Below are positions 11,655-22,600 of a DNA stretch of 64,000 bases, piece by piece; positions within the stretch are counted from its first letter, which is position 1, and every line of letters begins with the position of its first letter. The stretch is from NCBI GenBank assembly GCA_023053685.1, contig JALIGW010000001.1, positions 50,697,859 to 50,761,858 on the forward strand, read 5' to 3'. This DNA comes from Diadophis punctatus similis (taxonomy: Eukaryota; Chordata; Lepidosauria; Squamata; Dipsadidae). The notes beneath the pieces were generated by a model. The model ran no database searches. It was not told the DNA's origin and saw nothing but the letters and a program-made list of their open reading frames with translations. Both the position numbers and the translations under genes were made by a program.

Positions 11655-11831
11655 TTTTGTCAGATGTCCTTGGCAAGTACAGTCTGGTATCAAAGCCACT
11701 GTAGATGCATTGCCCTCCTTCCATTAGCACATATTCTTTCAGAAGCCCATTCAGTAGGAAGGTGTGACTCCAATCCAGGAAGATGGTGGATAGATTTCCA
11801 ATTATGATGAACGGAGATTTGTACAGAGGAA
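11655..11831 (-). CDS. USH2A: USH2A exon 68 equivalent, FN3 segment
   Basis: A 177-bp exon in phase 1 at both ends; acceptor TGCCAG at 11833-11832, donor GTAAGC at 11654. It encodes VPLYKSPF, an FLDWSHTFLLNG core, LKEYVLMEGGQCIYSG and TRLYLPRTSDK, the B-to-F strand region of the membrane-proximal FN3 domain. Human usherin has the same order (VNWSDTFLLNG, LKEYVLTDGGRRVYSG, LYIPRTADK). No frame break. Confidence 0.96.
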
Positions 11832-13045
11832 CTGGCAAGAAAAAAAGGAAGCATTAATACAATAAACACATTGATATCCAAATCATTAGCTGCTGTTCCA
11901 TGGATGTTTACATCTATTATTGTTCAGTCAGTAGTTTCAAGCAATGGATGATTATCAATTAAAATAAAAAAAATGTTTCCAATGACATAAACAAATGTCA
12001 TGGGTGTTCCCATTCCAGACTGCTGTGTGTCCTTTTTGGGAGATGATGACATAGAAAAACAAAAGTATCAACAATAGTGTGAAAAAAATTATTACTGGGG
12101 CTGAGCAATGCTATTAAAAAGTATTACCAAACTAGATCCCTCCCATAAAGGCGTTTTAGTTGACATCCTTAATCCCATGAATTCTATCTGCTTTTACTCT
12201 GTGTTGCTTTACCTTCATCCCTATCTGTTTCTACTTCATTTACCATCCTATAGTTTATCCCAGCGTTTCTTAATCACAAATATATGTGGACTTGAATTCC
12301 CAGAATTCTGGGAATTGCCAAGGATGATAAACCCATCTATCCACTTTTATCCCATGGTTGCTGTTGTGTTTGTTTGTTTGTTTTTTGAACTCTTCAACTC
12401 CCCCACCTGCCTTTCTCCCTCATCGTCATTCCTATGGTCTCGGGAATGTATTTTTCTTCTTCTACTCCTTCCCTGCTTCTTGAAGTTTGCAGGTGCTGTT
12501 TGATGTTGAGTTTCATTCACATTTGGTGGCTGTTCCTCAGAAGTGTCATTCAAGACTTCCTCTTGTAAAATTCTCCGCCTTGCCTACCTGTGACGTCTGT
12601 ATTGTGTTTCAGGGTTGCTGGACTCAGTTACAGCACCACAGACATTACTGTGGCTGTTGGCACAATAACTGCAATTGTGCACCTTTTAACTGCTCTCACT
12701 GAACTGGTCCTTGATTGTCAGTTGTTCTCATCTGGAACTGCTGTTGCTTTAGCTCCAGTGCATTCAGTTCTTTTGCCTCTGCTCCCTTCCTATCTACTTT
12801 CCTACCTACCTTCTTGTTCTGTCCTGTTTCTTCCTTTTCCCACCATTGCTTCACTCCCTCTTTAGTCAAGCCCCCTTTTTTTAAAGAGCCAGCGCTCCAA
12901 ATAAGGCATGGGCAAAAGAAGGAGAGCAGTGTTATATGTCCTTTCTCTCACATTCCTCCTCAAGTTTCCCCCCAAATGGTTAAAATGTTTAACAAACACT
13001 CTTAATAAGAGTAAACTAATTGAATCTGAAAAGGATGGAAGTTTA

Positions 13046-13083
13046 TATACATACATACATACATACATACATACATACATACA

Positions 13084-13165
<82 letters not shown>
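13046..13165. repeat. CATA and TA microsatellite
   Basis: About 66 bp of CATA units pass directly into about 55 bp of TA dinucleotides, which end at the left arm of the inverted repeat. Open frames of repeated Tyr/Ile or Val/Cys/Met come from these units. Confidence 0.97.
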
Positions 13166-13167
<2 letters not shown>

Positions 13168-13427
13168 TCTTTGGTTATTCGGGTTTTCTCCCGCGTGAAA
13201 TTGGAAGTATCTTTGCAACGTTTCAACGAAGTCCCATTCGTCATCATCAGGCTGGAGTCTTCAGCTTGCTGCTTCTAGGAGCAATGTGAGATTGCAGCTG
13301 TTTCTTCCTTTTAACTGCCACTGGGGAAGTTAAGACTCCAGCCTGATGATGACGAATGGGACTTCGTTGAAACGTTGCAAAGATACTTCCAATTTCACGC
13401 GGGAGAAAACCCGAATAACCAAAGACC
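13166..13427. repeat. 96-bp perfect inverted repeat with hammerhead-like cores (Penelope-like candidate)
   Basis: The arms 13166-13261 and 13332-13427 are identical in opposite orientation, separated by a 70-bp spacer and abutting TA-rich microsatellites. Each arm carries CTGATGA, one base, a 6-bp hairpin (GACGAA/TTCGTT), then GAAAC: plus strand 13343-13373, minus strand 13220-13250. This spacing matches the catalytic core of hammerhead ribozymes known from terminal repeats of Penelope-like retroelements. No reverse transcriptase is nearby, so this would be a terminal remnant. Stems I and III and a cleavage site have not been established. Confidence 0.65.
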
Positions 13428-13457
13428 TACATACAAACACCCGCGAAAACCTCAGAA

Positions 13458-13621
<164 letters not shown>

Positions 13622-14600
13622 CATGATAGTGATGGTCTTTCCACTCTTATCAAGCTTTCTATACTTCTTAGGAAATACTGGTATATTTTTCTACATTTTT
13701 GGAATGCTTTCCTCTCAAAGCATTCATTGCAAAGGTAAATGAGCTCACAATATTACAATATGATACATTGTACCATTCACTTAATCAATTGTCTAATTCA
13801 TCACTGCACAAGCAAAAAGCATGCAAAAGGAAAATAAGAACTTTCCTCTGAGTTTGTGCTAAATAAAGAAGAAAAAGGATCAAGAAGTGACCTTGTTTTT
13901 TAAATATGTTCAGAATTGCCAAAGAAAGCGAAAAAATAGACCATCTGAGCATCTTGCAACAAAATTCTTAATTATTATTGGAAGAGACTTTTATTGGCTG
14001 AAGTTTAACACTGAATAAAATTATAGCAGATTGGCTAAAAAGAAACTCAGTTGGGTAATATAATCCTATTTCAACTGCTTTTATTTAATTTTATTTCTAA
14101 CATTGGGAAAATATGCTCCAACAACAGTAAAGTCTTCTGATTTTACAACCCCTTAACATGCCACAAAAGCTGCACAGTGAAACTATGTAAACAGCTAAAG
14201 GTTTTGGGCAAATTTACTTAATTTTTCAATTTCACATTTTTACTCACTTTTAATTTTTTGCAAGGAACAAGAAAATCTGTTTACTATAAACTGCAGAAAT
14301 AGTAAGACTAAATTATGAAAACTTATAAATTGGGCATTTTCAGTCATCTGTCCATGTTTTAAAAAGCTACCATGTAGGTAGAAATTAATGGTATTTTTGA
14401 AAACCTAATTAACAAAAATGCTACTAAAAGAAAAATAGATGAAGGTTTTTGCTTGCTATATAGGATACCAGTTACATAGCCTCTTTTACCATTCTAAGAA
14501 TTACAGATTCAGCCCTTAATGGTTATGACTGGGGGGAAAAGCACTCCTAAAAGTGATGGAAATCAAATGCAAATCCTTATTTTTGTCTGTACAAATTCAC

Positions 14601-14818
14601 CTTCTTTTTCAGTAGTAAAAGTAATCCATTCTGAAGTAGTGCTTCCAACTGAATTGTAGGACACCACTCTCAGTTTGTAGGTTGTGTAAGGCTGAAGGTC
14701 ACTCACACTGGAATGCCGGTTCTTTCCACTATATCTCACTTCGATAGGTCCAGGCTTACAAACTCTTTCTATGGGCAGTAACCAAGGAAGACAGGATGTG
14801 TACATGTGGAGTTCATAT
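14601..14818 (-). CDS. USH2A: USH2A exon 67 equivalent, FN3 segment
   Basis: A 218-bp exon, acceptor TTATAG at 14820-14819, donor GTGAAT at 14600. It enters in phase 2 and exits in phase 1. It encodes YELHMYTSCLPWLLPI, a GPIEVRYSGK strand, then the FN3 signature LQPYTTYKLRVVSYNSVGS and WITFTTEKE. It is 9 bp longer than the human exon I recall (209 bp), that is, three extra codons without frame change; shorter exons 63 and 64 offset this in total length. Confidence 0.95.
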
Positions 14819-16075
14819 CTATAAGAAAAGAAATCAGCATTAATAATAAACACATCACTTGGGTTTGCATATGGCTTTCAGCTGTAATATGGCTTGTTTC
14901 TGGTTTAGGTGATGAGCAATCCATTCACATTTTGATGCATATGTATATGTGAACCAAGGTAATTTAGCTTACTAAATTATCAAATGATTTACAGTTTGCA
15001 TAGCAAATCATAGCTAAGCAAACCGTAAATTATCACAATATGTGAAGTCAATCCTTTCTGGCAATTGTGAGTTTATCCTTCCCAATATCAAATGCTGATT
15101 AAACTGAAAGGTTAACATCCAATTTAATTGCTTTAGAGTTCTATATATCCCATTCATTCTACTTATGTGCCTGTGCATGATTTTTATAGGAAAATGGTAT
15201 GTCATTATTTCAGTGAAGCAGTGGAGTAATATTTTCAATAATCAGGGATGAATAAAGATAATTCCCATTGCCTAGACTTCACAGTTATATTTTCAGAATC
15301 AGTATCAAATTGTAATTCATACCATATTTCAAAAGTCTAGATATAAATACATGTTAGACATTTAGATTCTACTAAATATTTTCCCCAAATTATGAATGTA
15401 AAAATAAGAACTAATTTAACCTCTGTGCTTTTAAGACACTAGGTTTTAATTCGTGATTTGCCTTTGAAACTCTATTTTACATTTATGAAGTGATTGAAGA
15501 AGGGAAGAATCTATTAAGCCATGGGCTCACTGATAAAGCTATATATAAATAATAAGAAGTTGCTATATTCTTCTATGTATGTTTTGGGGGGAAAATGATC
15601 TCAATTCAGTAAACATGGCTATCTGTAAATAATCTGACGAAAGGCTGAAAACTAACTGCCGGTGTAGGGATTGGGGTCCTGTAAGGGTGTGTGTGCAGAA
15701 TACTCCCTGCCCTAAGCGGGCCTCTTGCCTATGATCTCATTCAGTTCACATGACCAGAATGATAAGATACCTTCTCTTACTGGTACATGATCTCATCTAG
15801 GTTGCAACAACACAGATGCTCATTAAAAAGTTGGTTTGGGGGGGGGGAGATGTGAGGGGGAAATTCTCCAATGAGAATGCTGTTGCTTTTTTCTGCCTTT
15901 TGCTGCTTGGAAAACTGTATATAAGCAATAAACACTGTGAAGGCAGTCAGATATCTTGGGACATCTTCGCACCCTGCAATGATTTGTCTCTAATTCCATC
16001 ATACCGGTAGCTAGTTAGTGTTGGATTAAGGAATTTAATACAGTTAAACACAGGGGATCATCTTTTTCAACATAT

Positions 16076-16430
16076 AGCCAATTTGTCTAGTGGTCAAGGC
16101 GCCAAGCTAGAATCCAGGAAACTGATTTCTACTCTCACCTTAGCTATGAAAACCAGCTGGATGATTTTGGGCCAGTCGTTCTCTTTCAGCCAAACCCAAC
16201 TGACAGGGTTGTTGTTGTGGAAAAATAGGAGGAAGAAGAGTATAAGGTAGGGGTCCCCAAACTTGGCAACTTTAAGACTTGTGGACTTCAACTCCCAGCT
16301 ATGCTGGCTGGAGAATTCTGGGAGTTGAAGTCCATAAGTCTTAAAGTTGCCAAGTTTGAAGACCTCTGGTATAAGATATATTCACTACTTTGAGTTACTT
16401 ATAAAATAATGAAGGTGGGATAAAAAAAAT
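16076..16430 (+). repeat. tRNA-derived SINE, interrupted by a MITE
   Basis: The head (CTAGTGGTCAAGGCGCC) and body (AAACCAGCTGGATGATTTTGG, GGGTTGTTGTTGTGG) precede the MITE. The tail (TTGAGTTACTTATAAAATAATGAAGGTGGGATAAAAAA) follows it. The same family occurs at 42,121 and 47,140, and in reverse at about 17,040. Confidence 0.75.
16248..16368. mobile_element. Palindromic hAT-type MITE
   Basis: A 121-bp near-perfect palindrome with ends TAGGGGTCCCCAAACTTGGC and the complementary GCCAAGTTTGAAGACCTCTG, folding around a short AGCTATGCTGGCT centre. It is flanked by GTATAAG(G/A), a 7-of-8 duplication (16,240-16,247 and 16,369-16,376). It shares its sequence with the element at 31,224-31,363. Confidence 0.88.
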
Positions 16431-16716
16431 CTAAACAAACTGATGCTGATGTCCCAATATTTTTAGTTCTATAATGATTATTACATATATTATCAAATTA
16501 GTTTTGTACATCAAAACTATTTCATGTATAAGTAAAGTGCAGAGAAGGAAAGGGGTTATACACAAATACACAACTCTCTTGGTGAAGGAAGAGAAAGAAA
16601 GGCACACACACACACAAATGAGGGAAGTGAGAGAAAGGATAGCGAGCATTACTAAAGCAATAGGTAGGTATGAGTTCCCAACGATAGATTTTAGCTGATC
16701 ATATCTGAGCAGTTAC

Positions 16717-16955
16717 CTTCTCACAATGCCATTGGGTTCCTGAGGAGCATCCCACAGAAAAGAAGCATTTCTTGAAGTCAGGTTCTGTATATGGGGAAAA
16801 GGCTGCTGAGTGGGTGGAGCTGGCTGGGTGGTGACTTGAGCCATCGGTCCCTGGCTGCAGCAGTTGAAGCATGTGCAAGCTTCAACCCCAATAGAATAAG
16901 TGGTAAAAGGTTTCAGTCCATGGATTGTCTGCTGAGCAGTAGTTCCTTCCGAGAG
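16717..16955 (-). CDS. USH2A: USH2A exon 66 equivalent, FN3 segment
   Basis: A 239-bp exon, the same length as the human exon I recall; acceptor TTTCAG at 16957-16956, donor GTAACT at 16716-16711. It enters in phase 0 and exits in phase 2. It encodes LSEGTT, the FN3 closing strand motif LKPFTTYSIGVEACTCFNC, a QPAPPTQQPF linker, and the start of the next FN3 (LWDAPQEPNGIVRR). The Cys-rich ACTCFNCC pattern recurs in usherin FN3 repeats. The open frame extends upstream with a false signal-like segment that is intron. Confidence 0.96.
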
Positions 16956-17039
16956 CTGAAAATGACAAAGCAAAAGCGGAAGTAGACACTGACATGCAAG
17001 TAGTCTTATGTACTGCACAATGCTCAGCTGGACAAACTA

Positions 17040-17280
17040 TATATTTGTTCATTTGAATTTTATCCTGCTTTTATTTTATTTTTTTTACAACTCAAGAAGG
17101 TGTATTTGGTGCACCCTCTTTCTATTTTCTCAACAACAACAATAACAAAACTTACGAAGTAGGCTGGGGTGAGAGACTGGTTCAAAGACACTCAGCCAGC
17201 TTTCGTGCCAAGCAGGAGACTAAAACTCATAGTCTCCTGAATTAAAGTCCAACACCATAACCACAAGACTCTGCTGTCTG
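17040..17280 (-). repeat. tRNA-derived SINE, eroded
   Basis: Read on the minus strand it shows a tRNA-like head (GTGGTTATGGTGTTGG), a GGAGACTATGAGTTTTAGTCTCC B-box region, a GCTGGCTGAGTGTC body and a degenerate tail. It is the same family as 16,076 and 47,140 but more diverged. Confidence 0.55.
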
Positions 17281-17597
17281 TCTGACCTAATCCTAGATAG
17301 TTTTAGACCAAGGAAAGGTATATAGCTTCCTAAGAAGCAGTGACTAAACCAGACCCTGAACAGTAATACCCAAGCTGATGGACATGGTTGGTAATCAATA
17401 GTACTTCCATTTTTTTCATCCCCAAAACTGCATATATTTTGACAAATCCTATAATACTTCTTCCCTCAACAGTACCCTTTTTGAAGGAAAAGTTGATTTC
17501 ATTTATTTTCTAATTTCACATTGGTAATAGTTAAAATCTAGAGTGAGATATGCAATACCTTTATTCTATGCAATCAAGAAGATTATTGAGGGCAATC

Positions 17598-17890
17598 CTA
17601 GAATAGAATAGAATAGAATAGAATAGAATAGAATAGAATAGAATAGAATAGAATAGAATAGAATAGAATAGAATTCTTTATTGGCCAAGTGTGATTAGAC
17701 ACACAAGGAATTTGTCTTTGGTGCATATGCTCTCAGTGTACATAAAAGAAAAGATACATGAGGTACAACACTTAATGATTGTCATAGGGTACAAATAAGC
17801 AATCAGGAAACAATCAATATTAATATAAATTGTAAGGATACAAGCAACATATATAATAATAGTAATCACCATCACCACAAATATCATCAA
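17598..17890 (-). mobile_element. CR1-like LINE 3' end with AATAG-type microsatellite tail
   Basis: On the minus strand a LINE 3' UTR ends CACTTGGCCAATAAAGAATTC and runs directly into about 14 ATTCT units (AGAAT/AATAG class on plus, 17,601-17,672). Microsatellite tails of this unit seeded by CR1-type LINEs are a known feature of advanced snake genomes. No coding portion is present. The 5' boundary near 17,890 is approximate and lies about 25 bp from the exon 65 donor. Confidence 0.7.
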
Positions 17891-17915
17891 CTCAAAGAGT
17901 TTGATTAATACTTAC

Positions 17916-18125
17916 CACCTTCTCCTTTCCTTTGGTGCTATTAGAGAAGAACCTGTAGAGGGTGATTATTCCATTTGGCTTTAGAGGAGGACGGATGTTG
18001 ACTACAGCAGAAGTAGAAGCTACTGTTTCAAACAAAGGGGCAGGAAGTCCTTGAGGAGGGGCTGGGCCAGTCTTACATTTTGTCCAATTGCTAGCAGTTC
18101 GGCCAGCAGAATTAACTGACCAAAC
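17916..18125 (-). CDS. USH2A: USH2A exon 65 equivalent, FN3 segment
   Basis: A 210-bp, 70-codon exon in phase 0 at both ends, matching the human exon length I recall. Acceptor TTTCAG at 18127-18126, donor GTAAGT at 17915-17910. It encodes VWSVNSAGRTASNWTKCKTG (end of an FN3), a PAPPQGLPAP linker, then VNIRPPLKPNGIITLYRFF of the next FN3. It does not start with Met and so is missed as an independent frame. Confidence 0.96.
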
Positions 18126-18375
18126 CTGAAAAACAAGAATTCATAACAGCCCTAAAACATTTTATGGGGGAAAAAATCATATTATCATTTCTGCTTTTGT
18201 TTATTTAACTATACCACCCAGAGTCCATTTACACTGCCCAGAGCTCCTCTATGAGAAGGATGGGTGATTAAGAAGTTTGATATATAAACAAAAAAATAAT
18301 AATAACAGAGAATGTTTCAGAACAAACTGAATTTGAGAAATGTTTTTATAGTCTGCATCCATATTTATTTGACTA

Positions 18376-18608
18376 CCACATTTCCCTGAAAATAAGACCC
18401 AACTGGAAAGTAAGCCCTAACATGATTTTTCAGGATGCTCATAATATAAGCTCTACCCCAAAAATAAGCCCCAGTTAGGATCATCAGCCAGAGGGATGCA
18501 TTTAGGATCCTATTTCCCCCACAATAAGGCCTAACTGGAAAATATGCCCTAATGCATCTTTTGGAGTAAAAATTAATATGACCAGTCTTATTTTGGGGAA
18601 AACATGGG
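18376..18608. mobile_element. MITE with TA-flanked imperfect inverted ends
   Basis: The ends CCACATTTCCCTGAAAATAA and the complement of TTATTTTGGGGAAAACATGG form imperfect inverted repeats of about 23 bp with flanking TA. Internal AATAAG(A/C)C motifs repeat in both directions. The TA target suggests Tc1/mariner or a similar superfamily. No transposase is present. Confidence 0.6.
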
Positions 18609-19063
18609 TATTTATTTATTGTCTTTTCATCTCTGGTGAGCTCTCAAGGTGGCTAGAATGAGACAATTATCTTGCCTTGAAATGTAATTTCAGATGGTAT
18701 CTATGGCCAAGGCAGTTTTTCCCCAGGTCCATCTGGTGCACCAGATGCATCTCTTCCTGGATCAGGAGACCCTTCTGATAGTCCCTCATTTCCTAGTCAT
18801 TTTCACGGCTCAACTACTGCAATACACTCTATATGGGGATGTCCTTGAAAACAACTCAGAAGCTTCCATTTCTGTATGCAGTGGTGGAATACAGTGGTGC
18901 AGGCTGTGATGGCCAAGCCTCAGTCTGCCCATGTAACAATTCTTCTTTGTGAGCTGCACTGGTTGATAGTTTGCAATTCTGGATGCAATTCAAGGTGCTG
19001 TTATGAGCTATAATCTAGGTATAGGAAAAGGTTGTTTGAAGCTGCTTACATGCTGCGGATATA

Positions 19064-19905
19064 GTAAATTTAGATTTTAGTAAGGCATTTGATAAAGTAG
19101 ACCACAGCCTACTTCTTAATAAGATAGAGGATATTGTTTATCCCACATTGTTTTATCAGATGGATTTGCTGATCAACTTCACTCAGCATGTGGTTCTTAA
19201 TGAAACTACATCTACATGGAAATATGTAGTGTGGTTCCTCAAAGTTCTGTCTTGGGCACAGTGACCTTCAACATCTTCAAAAATGACCTAAATGAGGGGA
19301 TTGAAGGGGTGCTCAGCAAATTTGAGGATGATACAAAACTGGGGGGGGGGATTGCTAACATTTGGAAGATAGACTTAAGATTCAGAAGGATCGTGACAGA
19401 CTTGAGCATTGGGCCCTATCCAACAAGGTACAGTTCAGTAGTAAGAAAAGTAAGGTCCTGCCCTTAGGCAGGAAAAACCAAATGCATAGGTACAAAATAG
19501 GTGGCAGCTGTTTCAACAGTAGCAACTGTGAGAGAGATCTAGATGTCCTGGTGGACCACCACTTAAGTATGATTCAGCAGTGTGCCACAGCTGGCAACTA
19601 AACCAATGCAATTCTGGGCAGCATCAACAAAGAGATAGTATCAAGATCACAGGAAGTGATAATACCATTCTGATGACACCATTTTTGGAATATTGCATCC
19701 AGTTCTGGTCACCATAATACAAAAAAGATGCTGGAGCCCTAGGAGGAGTGCATGGAAGAGTAACAAAGATAATAAGAGTTCAGGAGACTAAATACAGTGT
19801 ATGAAGAAAGGCTAAAGAAACTGATTATATTTAGCTTAACAAAGAGAAGCCTGAGAGGAGACATGATAGCAGTCATCCAATACTTGAAGGGCTGCCAAAA
19901 GAAAC
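19064..19905 (+). pseudogene. CR1-group LINE reverse transcriptase fragment
   Basis: Broken frames on the plus strand carry the CR1 reverse transcriptase core. DFSKAFDKVDHSLLLNKI is followed by a VPQSSVLGTVTFNIF block, FEDDTKLGG (the catalytic F-x-DD box with the first D changed to E), and the thumb/C-terminal blocks LGRKNQMHRYKIGG, NCERDLDVLVDHHLS and YEERLKKLIIFSLTKRSLRGD. Frames shift several times and stops interrupt it, so it is an old, inactive 5'-truncated copy. Confidence 0.85.
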
Positions 19906-20174
19906 CTGAAGCTCTTTTAAAATTGTTATTATATTTAAATATTAATAACACTGGTAAGTGTGACTTTATATTTTCACTGTAAACCAATGGTTTAGTAGCC
20001 AATGGACTAGGAAATGAAATAAAATAAAAACAAAAGCAAGTTTATTTCAGGACTGTACAATTTTAAAGGATCATCATACATGTCAACATTTCATTAAGAT
20101 CTCACATGAATAACTTTCAGGATTGACTTTCTATCTGAGTAAACGCTACCACGGTATGCTTGATATTACCTTAG

Positions 20175-20345
20175 ATCCAGGAGTTAGAGGTTTGAAGGGA
20201 CCTTGAAGGTTTTCTAGTCCAGTTTCTGCCCAGTGCAGGAATTCTCATACTATTCTGGACAAATGGCTGCTCAGTCTTTTCCTGAGATCCTCAAATTTTG
20301 GAGCATTCACAGAAGCCTAGAAGGCAGGCTGTGAGAGACTTAACA
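20175..20345 (-). repeat. CR1-like LINE 3'-end fragment
   Basis: The plus strand shows GAAGGGACCTTGAAGGTTTTCTAGTCCAGT, the reverse of a CR1 3'-terminal region, continuing to CTTTTCCTGAGATCCTCAAA. The 47,706-48,422 copy has the same segment. No coding potential remains. Confidence 0.6.
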
Positions 20346-22186
20346 GCTCTCACAGTCATCAAGTCCAGCAATCTCTCATGTTCGTTCAATGTTCATTCAA
20401 CTTACTGCTGAATTATTTAATGTTACACTGAGTAGCATAGAAAGGTTATAACATAGAAGTGCAGTAAACCTTCTAGTATTCCTGATCATATGCATGAGGT
20501 CAGTCAGCTCAAGTCACACAACCCTCCTTTAGTAGCATAACATACTCAGTCCAGAGTGCCTGCAGTAGTAAAAAATCTATGGAGATCATAAGAGAGCTGG
20601 AACTCAGTTGTATGTGAAATGTTAAGGACCCTGCACCCATGAATCAAACTTATCCATGTTATTGACATTTAAATATAATAAACATATAAGTAATATGTGT
20701 TAAAAGCTTCAAGAATATCTGTGTGTACTTAGCAAATCAATATATTTAGCCTACTCTTAGTATTTTCTTCATTCATCTTCAGCTGATTATACTGAACATG
20801 TAATAAGTTGATAATATTGCTAAACTGATAATAAAGCAACAAATATATTGCCTAAGATCCAATCTTTACTAAGGTTTTGCAAGTATTTTATGAGATTATC
20901 TTAATCAATGCACATAGGAAGGATTCCAAGATGTAATAGCTAAGAAAGTGTCTAGTTCAAAGCTCTTCTTTGGAGATGGCTTTGTTTTTGTCAGCTTCAC
21001 AAAACCAGGGTGATCTGCACACTATATGAAACTCAGCAGTTATTAAACAAGACCTGCAACAAATCTGCATGAAAATTAAATTTTACTTTCATCAAGGAGA
21101 GAATAAACATATGGGAGGATGTTTAATCTTATTTATCAAAGATCATTTGTATAATTAAACACGAATATCATAAAAGGTTGACTGAGGTCATGATTTGCAT
21201 GAGTAAGTAATTTGTAGAATGTCAGGTGCAATAGATGGAATAGATGGATGTGTGAATATATAGGGTTAAATTAGACTCAATAATAGTGAAACACACAGTG
21301 ATCAATCAGAATGATAGATCTAAATGGCAATACAAGGGGACTGTCTGTGTGATTTTATGTATTAAGTATTCCTTAGTAAGCTTTCATGTCGAGCAGTTCT
21401 AACTGTACTAAAACCTGCTCTTACCCTATCTCCCAATTTTCTGCTGTAAAATTAGAATTTATTTGCAAAGGAAGCCAAAGGTCCTAAATACTTTCATAAA
21501 TGAAGATTTTAAACTATGTAATGGACCTTGTTACTGTGGATCTAGCTTCAACTGCAACCGAGAAGCCACTAGTAGATCATTGGCGCTAGAAGATTCAAGA
21601 AAAGAAACCAATTTTAGTGGCCTCAGCTATGCAACTGATGCCTGAAAGACATATTTAAATATTCTGTTGAAGTCATAAGACTATTCAATTGCAAGAAGAT
21701 GGCCATTTTTTTTTAAATTTCAGGGATCATACTGTTTCTTTGGAATTGTTGACTCTTGAGTAAATTGTGTGACTCATACAGTATGCTTATACACTGTCTG
21801 AGATTAAAAGTAGAGTACAAGAAAATATATGTTGGAAGGAGGAAGAGGAGGAGGAATAATAATTGCAAAAGACACCTTTCCTTTCAACAGTTTACATTCT
21901 AAGACGATACCTTTAATTCCATAAAAAAAAATCTGTTTATCCCAGATCCTTGGGAAGAACTCGAGAGGTGGATAAAAATGCCAAATCCAGTCTAAACATC
22001 TGGCTGGCTGTGTGATGAACCATAGTAATAATAGGACTCCCAGTGAGGCATTACTTTGACATAATAAAAGGTACCTTGGGTGCAACCCCAAAACAACTGG
22101 AGCATCATTTGAACACCATCAGCATTGACAAAATCACTGTCATTGTAAAAGGCAGTTCCAGATCATGAGAACAATACCACTGCAAT

Positions 22187-22600
22187 CAGGGATGGGCTTC
22201 AAAAATTTTAGCAACTGGTTTTTGGCCTGGTTGCTGGGTGGACATGGCCATGGTGGGCGTGGCCTAGTTGGCCTCCTGCACCACGGCAGGGGGGGTGTTT
22301 TCGCCCTCCCTAGGCTCTGGAGGGTTTCCTTGAGCCTCCGGGAGGGCGAAAACGGCCCATTTTCAGCCTTCCGGAGCCTCTGGGAGGCCCTTTTTTTGTC
22401 TTCCCCGAGCCTCCGGCCTGGCCCTGCACTTACCTGGCATCCAAAATGGGCCGCGTGGAGACTCCTGTGAGGGGTGGGGCGTGGAGGGGTGGGGTGGGGC
22501 GGGGCCAGTCAGGAGTGAGATTTGCGGGTTCGCCGAACTGCACAGAATCTTCTCTAGAGGATCACCCGAACCCAGGCAAACCCGGAACAGCCCACCCTTG
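22187..22600. mobile_element. hAT-type nonautonomous DNA transposon
   Basis: It starts CAGGGATGGGCTTC and ends AGCCCACCCTTG, with an exact 8-bp duplication ACTGCAAT on both sides (22,179-22,186 and 22,601-22,608). It is GC-rich with an internal CGGAGGGCGAAAACG-type palindrome, and has no transposase. The 101-residue plus-strand frame across it is not a gene. Confidence 0.9.

Larger units (their letters stand above)
14819..16716 (-). other. USH2A intron 66
   Basis: A 1.9-kb intron with donor GTAACT at 16716. It contains a tRNA-derived SINE (16,076-16,430) split by a palindromic MITE (16,248-16,368). A G run lies at about 15,838-15,847. The rest, 14,819-16,075, has nothing recognisable. Confidence 0.8.
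16956..17915 (-). other. USH2A intron 65
   Basis: A 960-bp intron with donor GTAAGT at 17915. A reverse-oriented SINE lies at about 17,040-17,280 and a CR1-like 3' tail at 17,598-17,890, so most of the intron is mobile-element DNA. Confidence 0.8.

Noticed and set aside
12108..12503. 131-codon plus-strand frame rich in Leu, Phe and Ser
   Set aside because: It comes from a pyrimidine-rich intron stretch, has no domain and no neighbouring exon signals.
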